DNA of 64,000 nucleotides from Paragemmobacter straminiformis (GTDB lineage: Bacteria; Pseudomonadota; Alphaproteobacteria; Rhodobacterales; Rhodobacteraceae). Location: NCBI RefSeq assembly GCF_014243445.1, contig NZ_JACLQD010000006.1, forward strand, positions 1 through 64,000, read 5' to 3'. A program made the translations under genes and the position numbers. Below are positions 17,578 through 24,569 of the stretch, in pieces. The stretch's first letter is position 1, and every line of letters starts with the position of its first letter. The notes under the pieces were generated by a model. That model saw nothing but the letters and a program-made list of their open reading frames with translations, searched no databases and was not told the origin of the DNA.

Positions 17578-18543
17578 TCACTTCACGAAGCTGATGGATC
17601 GGCGATCGGTCGACAGCACCACGGCAAGGATCACCAGCAGCCCCAGCATCCCGTCCTGCAGGAAATCGGGCAGGCCGATCACCACCATGCCGTTGTTGAT
17701 GACATTCACGATCAGAACGCCGACCACCGTGTTCCATATGCCGCCGATACCACCCCAAAGTGCTACCCCCCCCACCACGACCGAGGTGATGGAGATGAAC
17801 ATGAAATTCGCGCCCGAGACGGATTCCGCCTGCCCCAGCTTGGCGACCTGAAGGATGCCGGCCACCGCATAGAACACACCCGCAAGCACAAAGCCCATGA
17901 TGCGGACACGGCGGACATTCAGACCCGAGGCATGCGCCAGCTCCTCGCCCCCGCCGACAGCATAGAAATTGCGGCCAAGGGTGGTGTGCGACTGGATGAA
18001 CCATGCCAGCAGGGCAAGCGCCGCGACAACGTAGATCATCAGCGGAAAGCCCGCGATCCGCCATGTCAGCAAGGCGCGGAAAGTGTCGTCGTCGATCTTC
18101 ACGATGTCGCCACCCGTCACCAGCACGGCGGCACCGGTGCCGACGAAGCCGATGGCCAGACTTGCCATAAAGGACGGGATGCGCAGCCTGACATGGACAA
18201 GCCCGTTGACCAGCCCGATCAAGGCTCCAAGCAGCAGGATCAGCGGAATCGCCACCCAGGCCCCCGCCGCCAGCGTGCCGCCGGTGGCAAGAAAGGCAAA
18301 ACAGAACAGAACCGCCGTCAGCCCGACCGTCCCCTCCATCGACAGGTCTATGGACCCCATCACGATGATGAAGGTTACGCCGATCGCGACCATCAGCGCA
18401 GGGGCCGCCGCAATGGCGATGCGGGCGAAATTGCGTTGCGACAGAAAGGCGGGATTGATCGCCGTGAACAGGATAACAAGGCCTATCAGCACCAGCATGG
18501 GTGCCCAGCGGATCGCGTTCTCGCGCGTCATCAATCGTTTCAC
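17578..18543 (-). CDS. RbsC-type sugar ABC transporter permease (first)
   Basis: A 321-residue permease of the ribose-type family. Conserved strings are VTFIIVMGSIDLSMEG, RIPSFMASLAIGF and VVVGGVALWGGIGGIWNT. The GTG start at 18543 was chosen for its GGAGG at 5-base spacing; the longer frame runs back through the hairpin that follows the binding-protein gene. It precedes the ATPase gene by 10 bp. It pairs with the second permease, which has similar length and topology. Confidence 0.9.
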   Translation of the reverse strand: MKRLMTRENAIRWAPMLVLIGLVILFTAINPAFLSQRNFARIAIAAAPALMVAIGVTFIIVMGSIDLSMEGTVGLTAVLFCFAFLATGGTLAAGAWVAIPLILLLGALIGLVNGLVHVRLRIPSFMASLAIGFVGTGAAVLVTGGDIVKIDDDTFRALLTWRIAGFPLMIYVVAALALLAWFIQSHTTLGRNFYAVGGGEELAHASGLNVRRVRIMGFVLAGVFYAVAGILQVAKLGQAESVSGANFMFISITSVVVGGVALWGGIGGIWNTVVGVLIVNVINNGMVVIGLPDFLQDGMLGLLVILAVVLSTDRRSISFVK

Positions 18544-18583
18544 CCTGTCCTCCCGTGGCGGTGCAACCCCTTGCGGCAAGGGG

Positions 18584-18612
18584 AAAAAAGGGCGGCCGGA
18601 AACCGGCCGCCC
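18584..18612 (-). terminator. Intrinsic terminator/attenuator after the binding-protein gene
   Basis: In the leftward reading a perfect 10-bp stem GGGCGGCCGG / CCGGCCGCCC with a 3-base loop (18590-18612) is followed by six Ts (18584-18589). It sits 15 bp after the binding-protein stop and before the permease GTG. It should end most transcripts there and give the binding protein excess over the membrane components, a common arrangement in ABC importers. Confidence 0.85.
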
Positions 18613-18627
18613 CGATGGCATTCAGAC

Positions 18628-19737
18628 TTACTTGTAGACGATCTGGCCGTTCGACGGACCCCAGAAATCCTTCCAGTCATAGGTCGGGACGTTGTCGAGA
18701 TACTTCGCCTTGAAGTCGGCGGCATCCTTGGCGGTGACAAGGATCGTCGGGCCATAGAACTCGCGGTGTTCGTTCGGCTCTTCCGACGGTTTGAAGGTGC
18801 CGATGGCCGCATGATAGGCCAGCGCCAGCGTGACGCCACCGCCCCAGTGCGGGTTGGTGAAGACAGTCGCCAGAAGCTGGCCGTCCATGACCATCTGCAC
18901 CGCTTCGGGGTTGCCGTCATAGGCGACGATGGGCATGCCCTCGATGCCTTCGGCCTTCAGCGCCTCCATCACGCCATAGGCGATGTTGTCATTGGCGCAG
19001 TGGACGCCGGTGATCTTGTCGCCGTATTTCGTCAGGAAGCTGGCCATCAGCTCCGCGGCTTTGGTGGTGTCCCAATCGGCGGGCTGGGCGTCGAGCAGCT
19101 CGATATCCGGATAGTCCTTCAGCGCGTTCTTCAGGCCGTTCAGGCGCTCGATGGCCGGATTGTTGGCCGCGATCCCGCCCAGATGGACGACCCCGCCCTT
19201 GCCGCCCATCGCCTCGAACAGGATGCGGGCGGTTTCCTCGGCAGGCTTCTCGTCCGACCAGGTCATGTGGCTGACCCAGTTGTCGCCAAAGTCCCACGGA
19301 TGGGCGTCGTCGGTCTTGTTCCAGATGGTCGAGACATAGCCACCGGCGGCCTGAACCGCTTCGGCCACGGGGCGGGCGTTCGGGCTGTCATTGGCGTCGC
19401 AGGCGATGGCGCAGGCGCCGTTGTTCTTGGCAAGGAAGGCTTTGATGTCGGCCAGCGACTTTTCGGACGACCCCTCGTTGATCAACGAGGTCATGTCCTC
19501 TTTCGTCTTTCCGATGGATTCCGTAAAGGCTTCGCCCCCCGAAACGATGGCGTTCCAATAGGCGCTCGCACGGTCACGGTAGGACCATGCCAAGGCCGGA
19601 TCGGTCGCGGCGCGCGCCATGCCGGCGCCGAAAACGCCCGGCATCGCCGCCGTGGTCAGGCCCGCAGCCGAGGCGAACAGGAAGTTCCGGCGGCTGATGG
19701 TTTCGCGTTCGATGTAGTCCTTGATGAACGTGGACAT
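18628..19737 (-). CDS. Sugar ABC transporter substrate-binding protein (RbsB-like, TAT-exported)
   Basis: A 369-residue periplasmic binding protein. A twin-arginine signal is visible near residues 15-45 (ISRRNFLF followed by a hydrophobic AAGLTTAAM stretch and ARAA). The mature part has the two-lobe sugar-binding pattern: CAIACDANDSPNARPVAEAVQAAGGYV, GIAANNPAIERLNGLKNAL, HCANDNIAYGVMEALKAEG and VAYDGNPEAVQMVMDGQLLATV. TAT export suggests folding before translocation. It is the first gene of the importer operon and faces the tetR gene across a 249-bp divergent promoter region holding operator site 5. The ligand is unknown; the family suggests a polyol, sugar or related compound. Confidence 0.92.
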   Translation of the reverse strand: MSTFIKDYIERETISRRNFLFASAAGLTTAAMPGVFGAGMARAATDPALAWSYRDRASAYWNAIVSGGEAFTESIGKTKEDMTSLINEGSSEKSLADIKAFLAKNNGACAIACDANDSPNARPVAEAVQAAGGYVSTIWNKTDDAHPWDFGDNWVSHMTWSDEKPAEETARILFEAMGGKGGVVHLGGIAANNPAIERLNGLKNALKDYPDIELLDAQPADWDTTKAAELMASFLTKYGDKITGVHCANDNIAYGVMEALKAEGIEGMPIVAYDGNPEAVQMVMDGQLLATVFTNPHWGGGVTLALAYHAAIGTFKPSEEPNEHREFYGPTILVTAKDAADFKAKYLDNVPTYDWKDFWGPSNGQIVYK

Positions 19738-19836
19738 TGGTTTTCCTCCCTGATTCCCACATCAACACCACTGTTCCGTGGCCGAGCTGGTAGCGATTGC
19801 ACCCGCGCCCGAACCGATGGCGCACGATCTCGCTAA

Positions 19837-19852
19837 TGCACTAACTGGTTAC
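19837..19852. promoter_or_regulatory. Variant operator TGCACTAACTGGTTAC (site 5)
   Basis: Located in the tetR/binding-protein divergent region. Right arm GGTTAC is conserved and the left arm TGCAC matches site 2. Leftward, TTGACT (19870-19875) is spaced 18 bp from TAACCA (19846-19851), so the operator covers the -10 of the importer promoter. Because tetR starts 135 bp away on the other strand, the site could also mediate autoregulation. Confidence 0.7.
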
Positions 19853-19986
19853 TTTTTAGCGACGCCTCAAGTCAAGCATTTTGTTTGGCCGTACGGGGCG
19901 AAGCATCTCGATTCCGCTTTGACGACATCGGCCCGGGCCGTGTAAGCAGGGTGCTAGCGCAAACGGCGGGACGGGCCTGACAGTTC

Positions 19987-20655
19987 ATGGAACCAGTTGA
20001 CGAGAAAACGACAGGATCTGCCGCCACGGGGCGCAAGCCGCGCACCCGCGACGCCGAGGCGACCAAGGCCCGCATCCTCGATGCCGCCAAGCGCGAATTC
20101 GCCAAGAACGGGCTTGGCGGCGCGCGCGTCGATGTGATCGCCGAAAAGGCCCGCGCCAACAAACGGATGATCTACCACTACTTCGAGTCGAAAGAGGGCC
20201 TCTTCCAGACCATCCTCGAAAACGCCTATGTCGACATCCGCACCGCCGAGCAGAAGCTGAACCTCGACCACCTCGCCCCGAAAGAGGCGCTGGAACGGCT
20301 GGTCCGCTTCACCTGGGACTACTACCTCAAAAACCCCGAGTTCATCACCCTGGTGAACAGCGAAAACCTGCACCGCGCCAAGCACCTCAAGAAATCCGAG
20401 GTGGTCAAGGTCTACAGCCGCAAGTTCGTGTCGATGGTGGCAACCATCCTTGACCGTGGCGTCGAAGCGGGCGTGTTCCGCGCCGGAATCGATCCGGTCC
20501 AGCTCAACATCACCATCGCGGCCATCGGCTACTATTACCTGACCAACCGCTTCACCGGCTCCATCGTGTTCGAGCGCGACCTGATGGCCAAGGACGCGCT
20601 GGAAGAGCGGCTCCGCTTCAACATCGACACGATCCTGCGCCTCGTCTCGGCCTGA
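19987..20655 (+). CDS. TetR family transcriptional regulator
   Basis: A 222-residue TetR-type regulator. The N-terminal helix-turn-helix occupies roughly residues 24-72: ARILDAAKREFAKNG, then ARVDVIAEKARANKRMIYHYFESKEGLF, the canonical recognition-helix end. The C-terminal part is the variable ligand-binding domain with a late TYYYL-like helix region (AAIGYYYLTNRF). It is divergent from the importer operon and its stop is 2 bp from the convergent GlcG-like gene. Being the only regulator in the first 24 kb and surrounded by six copies of one palindrome, it is the probable repressor of the whole catabolic regulon. The inducer is unknown. Confidence 0.9.
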   Translation: MEPVDEKTTGSAATGRKPRTRDAEATKARILDAAKREFAKNGLGGARVDVIAEKARANKRMIYHYFESKEGLFQTILENAYVDIRTAEQKLNLDHLAPKEALERLVRFTWDYYLKNPEFITLVNSENLHRAKHLKKSEVVKVYSRKFVSMVATILDRGVEAGVFRAGIDPVQLNITIAAIGYYYLTNRFTGSIVFERDLMAKDALEERLRFNIDTILRLVSA

Positions 20656-20657
20656 CC

Positions 20658-21086
20658 TCAGGGCTCCCAGCCCAGACCCGCCTCGGACAGGGCCGCCTGC
20701 GCGCAGGCGATATCCTCGAAATCCTTGGCTCCGGACACACCGATCCCGCCGATCACCTGCCCGTCATGCACCACAGGCAGCCCCCCGCCCCAGGTCAAAA
20801 GCCGCGCCCGCGTCGACAGGCCAAGGCTCAGCGACTGGCTCGACGCCATGCGCTCGGCAAAGGCTTGGGTCGATTTCCGCATGGTCGCGGCGGTAAAGGC
20901 CTTGTCTTGGGCAAAATCCAGAATGGGCGGCGTGGCCCCCTCCATCCGCGCGGCGGCCAGAACATGTCCCTGCGCGTCACAGACACAGACCGCAACCACA
21001 AGTCTTTCGGCCGCCGCCTGCGCAAGGGCCGCGTTCATCAGGCGCAAGGCACCTGCGGCGGAAAGGCTGGTCATATGCGCGATCAT
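20658..21086 (-). CDS. GlcG/HbpS family protein
   Basis: A 142-residue protein of the GlcG/HbpS (DUF336) family: VCVCDAQGHVLAAARMEGA, DKAFTAATMRKST and LPVVHDGQVIGGIGVSGAKDFEDIACAQAAL are characteristic. Family members bind haem or cobalamin-like ligands or accompany alcohol-oxidation operons; a defined reaction is rarely known. The ATG overlaps the stop of the upstream dehydrogenase by 4 bp. It is the last gene of the GMC - VOC - MDR dehydrogenase unit. Confidence 0.85.
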   Translation of the reverse strand: MIAHMTSLSAAGALRLMNAALAQAAAERLVVAVCVCDAQGHVLAAARMEGATPPILDFAQDKAFTAATMRKSTQAFAERMASSQSLSLGLSTRARLLTWGGGLPVVHDGQVIGGIGVSGAKDFEDIACAQAALSEAGLGWEP

Positions 21087-22084
21087 CTGCGGGCTCCTTC
21101 CCAGTCGATCAGGATGAAAGGTTCCTCGATCCCGCGCGACAGGATGCGCGCGTAAAGCGCCGCCGGATCGTCGGGCGCGGCATGATGCATCAATCCCTCC
21201 AGCGGCAACCTTCCCTCGGCCAGCCAGTCCATCGCCCGCGCGAAGCCGCCAAAGATGGAATGCGCGGCGTTGTTGTAGCCGTCGAGCAACTCTTCCCACG
21301 CAAAGTCCCTGCCATGCAGGGGAAGCTCCCATTCCCATCCCGACCGCAGGGTGACATGGTTGAAAAAGACGGCATGGGTCAGATCATGCGCCGAATGCTC
21401 CGTCAGCTTGCGCCACGGCACGCCGACCAGCACCACCTCGCCCGTCCGGCGGACGATGCGGCACCCGTCCAGCGCCGCCCCTTCATGGCCCGAACAGTCC
21501 ACGACCAGCGCCACCTGCCCCTGACAGGCAGGATCGTCCAAGGGCATCGCCGCGCGGACATCGGCAATACCGCTTGCGGCAGCCTGCCCTCGGCGCAAGG
21601 CATCGGGGTCGACCAGCGTGACGCGATAGGCGGCGATGCGGAACAGATGCGCCGCCAGCAATCCGACCGGACCCGCACCGCAGATGACCACACGGTCACC
21701 GGCGCGCGCGCGCGTCGTCATCAGCGTCGTCATCGAAACGCCCGCCAGACGCGCTAGCACCGCCCGCTCCGGTGCCAGACCTTCGGGAACGGGCAAGCTA
21801 TGTTGCGCCCGATGGGTCTGCGTGCCGCGATGGCAGCCCATCGCAAAGCGCCGCTCGCCCTTGCGCACGCCTTCGACCGCAGCCCCGACCTCCTCGACCT
21901 CGAACACCGCCGCATAGCCGGGGCGGATCGGGAAGCTGTCGCCATTGGCCCAGCCGATTTCCGTTCCCTGACTGACCAGCGTGCAAAGCGTGCGCCCGCG
22001 GATCTCGTCCGGCTGCAACTTGGCATCCTCATACGGCTCTAGGGCAAAGGTCTGGCGGGCGGGAATGATGATTTCAAAGGGCAT
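21083..22084 (-). CDS. Zinc-less medium-chain dehydrogenase-like protein
   Basis: A 333-residue MDR-superfamily protein. TLVSQGTEIGWANG resembles the branch containing bacteriochlorophyllide/2-desacetyl dehydrogenase-like proteins, and VVICGAGPVGLLAAHLFR is the nucleotide site. The structural four-cysteine zinc lobe is absent and the catalytic Cys/His set is not obvious, unlike the other MDR enzyme of the cluster. It likely performs a hydride transfer on a pathway intermediate. It is coupled to the GlcG-like gene by a 4-bp overlap. Confidence 0.8.
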   Translation of the reverse strand: MPFEIIIPARQTFALEPYEDAKLQPDEIRGRTLCTLVSQGTEIGWANGDSFPIRPGYAAVFEVEEVGAAVEGVRKGERRFAMGCHRGTQTHRAQHSLPVPEGLAPERAVLARLAGVSMTTLMTTRARAGDRVVICGAGPVGLLAAHLFRIAAYRVTLVDPDALRRGQAAASGIADVRAAMPLDDPACQGQVALVVDCSGHEGAALDGCRIVRRTGEVVLVGVPWRKLTEHSAHDLTHAVFFNHVTLRSGWEWELPLHGRDFAWEELLDGYNNAAHSIFGGFARAMDWLAEGRLPLEGLMHHAAPDDPAALYARILSRGIEEPFILIDWEGARR

Positions 22085-22132
22085 CGCGGTCCGTGCTTTC
22101 GGGGATCGGGTGTCTTGGCGGGTGGTCGGGCG

Positions 22133-22651
22133 TCATCTGCCCGTAACGGGCGACCATTGCGCGGGCTGCCCGTTGCGTTCGGCCCCCAGCGGGCCGTCCA
22201 TGCTGACGATTTCGAGAAACTGGCCCCAAGGCGTTTTCAGATAGCACCATGTCAGCCCCTCCATCGCTCCGGCATCGACATAGGTCGGCCCGTCCAGCAC
22301 CTCGACCCCGGCCTTGCGCAGGCGGTCCGCCGCCGCGTTGCAATCCTCCACCTGAAAGGCCAGATGGAACCCGCCCGGCTGGCTGTTGCGCTTCGGCGCT
22401 TCATCCGCCCCGGCATCGCCTGAATACTGGAACAGCTCCAGATTGGTGCCGTTGCCGACGCGCAGCACCTTGATATCCTCGATCCGGCATTGCCCCGGCA
22501 CGCCCAGCCTGCGGCGCATGAAGTCGTCATCGACATCGATCAGACCCGTGGAAAGGCATTCCACCGCCCCGAACATCGACCGGAAAAACTCCACCGCCTG
22601 CCCGAGGTCAGGCACGGTGAACCCGATATGCTGCATTCCGTAGACTTTCAT
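22133..22651 (-). CDS. VOC superfamily protein (glyoxalase-like)
   Basis: A 172-residue vicinal-oxygen-chelate protein of two beta-alpha-beta-beta-beta modules. Probable metal ligands are H8 (MQHIGFTV), a histidine in GGFHLAFQV and the glutamate in QFLEIVSM. The strings RVGNGTNLELFQYS and GLTWCYLKTPWG also occur, nearly unchanged, in the VOC protein of the second sugar cluster (46,795-47,349). The start ATG at 22651 was preferred over a longer frame because it gives the usual VOC opening. VOC enzymes isomerise, epimerise or cleave small carbonyl compounds; the substrate is unknown. Confidence 0.85.
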   Translation of the reverse strand: MKVYGMQHIGFTVPDLGQAVEFFRSMFGAVECLSTGLIDVDDDFMRRRLGVPGQCRIEDIKVLRVGNGTNLELFQYSGDAGADEAPKRNSQPGGFHLAFQVEDCNAAADRLRKAGVEVLDGPTYVDAGAMEGLTWCYLKTPWGQFLEIVSMDGPLGAERNGQPAQWSPVTGR

Positions 22652-22670
22652 CACAGCTCTCCAGACTGGT

Positions 22671-24308
22671 TCAGACAAACCCCCGCCCGCCCCTGCCCTG
22701 CGGGGGCATCGTGCGGATCTCGGGAAGCGGTGGCAGCCCGAGGATCATGTCGCTGGCCTTCTCGGCAATCATGATCGTCGGGGCGTTCGTGTTGCTGGAC
22801 GGGATGCGCGGCATGACCGATGCGTCGCAGACCCGCAGCCCGTCGATCCCCCGTAGCCGCAGGTCGGGGGTCACGACCGCCATCTCGTCCTGCCCCATCC
22901 GGCAGGTGCCGACGGGGTGATGGTCGGTCTTGGCCATCCGGCAGGCATAGTCGAACAGCGCCGCACGGTCGCCCGGGCCGGGACCGGGAAGCACCTCGCG
23001 CCGAACGAAAGGCCGCAACTCCGGCTGGCGCAGGATCTCGCGCGCCATGTCCAGCCCCCGCAAGGACATGTCCAGATCATGCGGGTCCGACCAGTAATTC
23101 GGGTCGATCAGCGGTGCCGCCCGCGGATCGTCCGAACCCAGACGCACCGTCCCGCGCGACCGCGGCCGCAGATAGGCCGAATTGAGCGTGATGCCCCACC
23201 CGTCGATGGCGGCGATGCCCTTCTCGATCCCCGACCCCTGCCCGAGGTGGAATTGCGTATCGGGCCACTCGGCCGCAGGGTCCGCGTACCAGAACCCGCC
23301 CGTCTCGAACAACGAGGCCGCAACCGGACCCGAGCGGTAGAGCAGATACTGCACGCCGGCCATCAGCGTCCGGTCCAGCCGCTGGATGCCGTCATAGGAA
23401 TGCGGCCCCGTGCATTCGGCCAGCACGCACAGATCGACATGGTCCTGCAAATTCTCGCCCACCCCGGCCAGATCATGCACGACCGGAATACCGGCCTTGC
23501 CCAAGTGCGCCGAAGGCCCGATCCCCGAAAGCTGCAAAAGACGCGGCGACCCTATGGCCCCTGCGGCCAGAATGACCTCGCATCTGGCATGCAGCACCGA
23601 ACCGTCCACCATCTCGACCCCGACAGCCCGCCCCGCGCGGATCAGGATGCGCCGCACCTGCCCGCCCGTTCTGACCCTCAGGTTGGGCCGTGCCTCGGCA
23701 GGGCGCAGATAGGCCACCGCCGCCGAGGACCGCCGCGCCGCGCGCTGCGTCAGCTGGTAAAAGCCGACACCGGCCTGCGCCGCGCCGTTGAAATCGGGGT
23801 TGTAGGGCATGCCCCAGCCCTGCCCCGCCCGCACGAAGGCATCGCAGACCGGCAGCGTCGCCCGTGGCATCGACACGCCAAGCGGGCCATCCGTCCCGTG
23901 GAACGCATCCGCAAAGCGCTCGTTTCCTTCGGCGCGGCGGAAATAGGGCAGCACCTCGGAATAGGACCAGCCTTCGCATCCGCATTCCGCAGCCCAGCCG
24001 TCATAATCGCCCCGGTTGCCGCGCGTGTAGATCTGGGCATTGATGCTTGACCCGCCGCCAATGACCCGCGCCTGCGTGTACCACAGCACGCGGTCCTGCA
24101 TGTGCCGCTGCGGCACCGTGGACCACCCCCAGCTTGCAATCCCCTTGGTCATCCGCGCGAAACCGGCAGGCCAGTGGAACAGGACCGACCTGTCCTGCCC
24201 CCCCGCCTCGAGCAGCAGCACCTGCGCCTCTCCGCCCGCGCTCAGCCGCGCGGCAAGCACGCATCCGGCCGAGCCGCCTCCGACGATGATGTAATCTGCC
24301 GCGTCCAT
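22671..24308 (-). CDS. GMC family FAD-dependent oxidoreductase, second copy
   Basis: A 545-residue GMC flavoprotein. YIIVGGGSAGCVLAARLS is the N-terminal FAD motif, ARVIGGGSSINAQIYTRGN signature 1 and LAAGAIGSPRLLQLSGIGP signature 2. The C-terminal DHHPVGTCRMG and SSNTNAPTIMIAE give the His/Asn pair. It is homologous to the cluster's other GMC enzyme along its length. The ATG at 24308 is 13 bp from operator site 6, leaving almost no room for a leader; a TTG three codons earlier is the alternative start. It leads the unit GMC - VOC - MDR - GlcG-like. Confidence 0.9.
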   Translation of the reverse strand: MDAADYIIVGGGSAGCVLAARLSAGGEAQVLLLEAGGQDRSVLFHWPAGFARMTKGIASWGWSTVPQRHMQDRVLWYTQARVIGGGSSINAQIYTRGNRGDYDGWAAECGCEGWSYSEVLPYFRRAEGNERFADAFHGTDGPLGVSMPRATLPVCDAFVRAGQGWGMPYNPDFNGAAQAGVGFYQLTQRAARRSSAAVAYLRPAEARPNLRVRTGGQVRRILIRAGRAVGVEMVDGSVLHARCEVILAAGAIGSPRLLQLSGIGPSAHLGKAGIPVVHDLAGVGENLQDHVDLCVLAECTGPHSYDGIQRLDRTLMAGVQYLLYRSGPVAASLFETGGFWYADPAAEWPDTQFHLGQGSGIEKGIAAIDGWGITLNSAYLRPRSRGTVRLGSDDPRAAPLIDPNYWSDPHDLDMSLRGLDMAREILRQPELRPFVRREVLPGPGPGDRAALFDYACRMAKTDHHPVGTCRMGQDEMAVVTPDLRLRGIDGLRVCDASVMPRIPSSNTNAPTIMIAEKASDMILGLPPLPEIRTMPPQGRGGRGFV

Positions 24309-24321
24309 TCGGTCCAAGTAT

Positions 24322-24337
24322 GTAACCAGATCGTTAC
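24322..24337. promoter_or_regulatory. Palindromic operator GTAACCAGATCGTTAC (site 6)
   Basis: Perfect 5-bp arms GTAAC/GTTAC with a 6-bp centre, immediately upstream of the second GMC gene. A TTGACT lies at 24366-24371 in the leftward reading, as at the other sites, but no convincing -10 is correctly spaced. The position suggests control of the GMC - VOC - MDR - GlcG-like operon and marks the right edge of the regulon. Confidence 0.72.
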
Positions 24338-24569
24338 TTGTGACGCTGGATCACCAAAGCCCCCAAGTCAAGCGATCTTTGCCGAAGCGCCGCGCCGGAA
24401 GGGTCCGCATGGCCCGCGCCGAACCCTTGGCGAAAAAACGGGGCCGCCGCGTCTTGCGCGGTTGCCTCACGTGCTTTCGCCGCCTTTCGGGCGCTTTCCG
24501 GTCAGGGCCGCCCTGCGGACAGGTGCAAGACAGGGGCCGCCCCCCTTGCCCGCCGCCGCAAGGCCCGGC

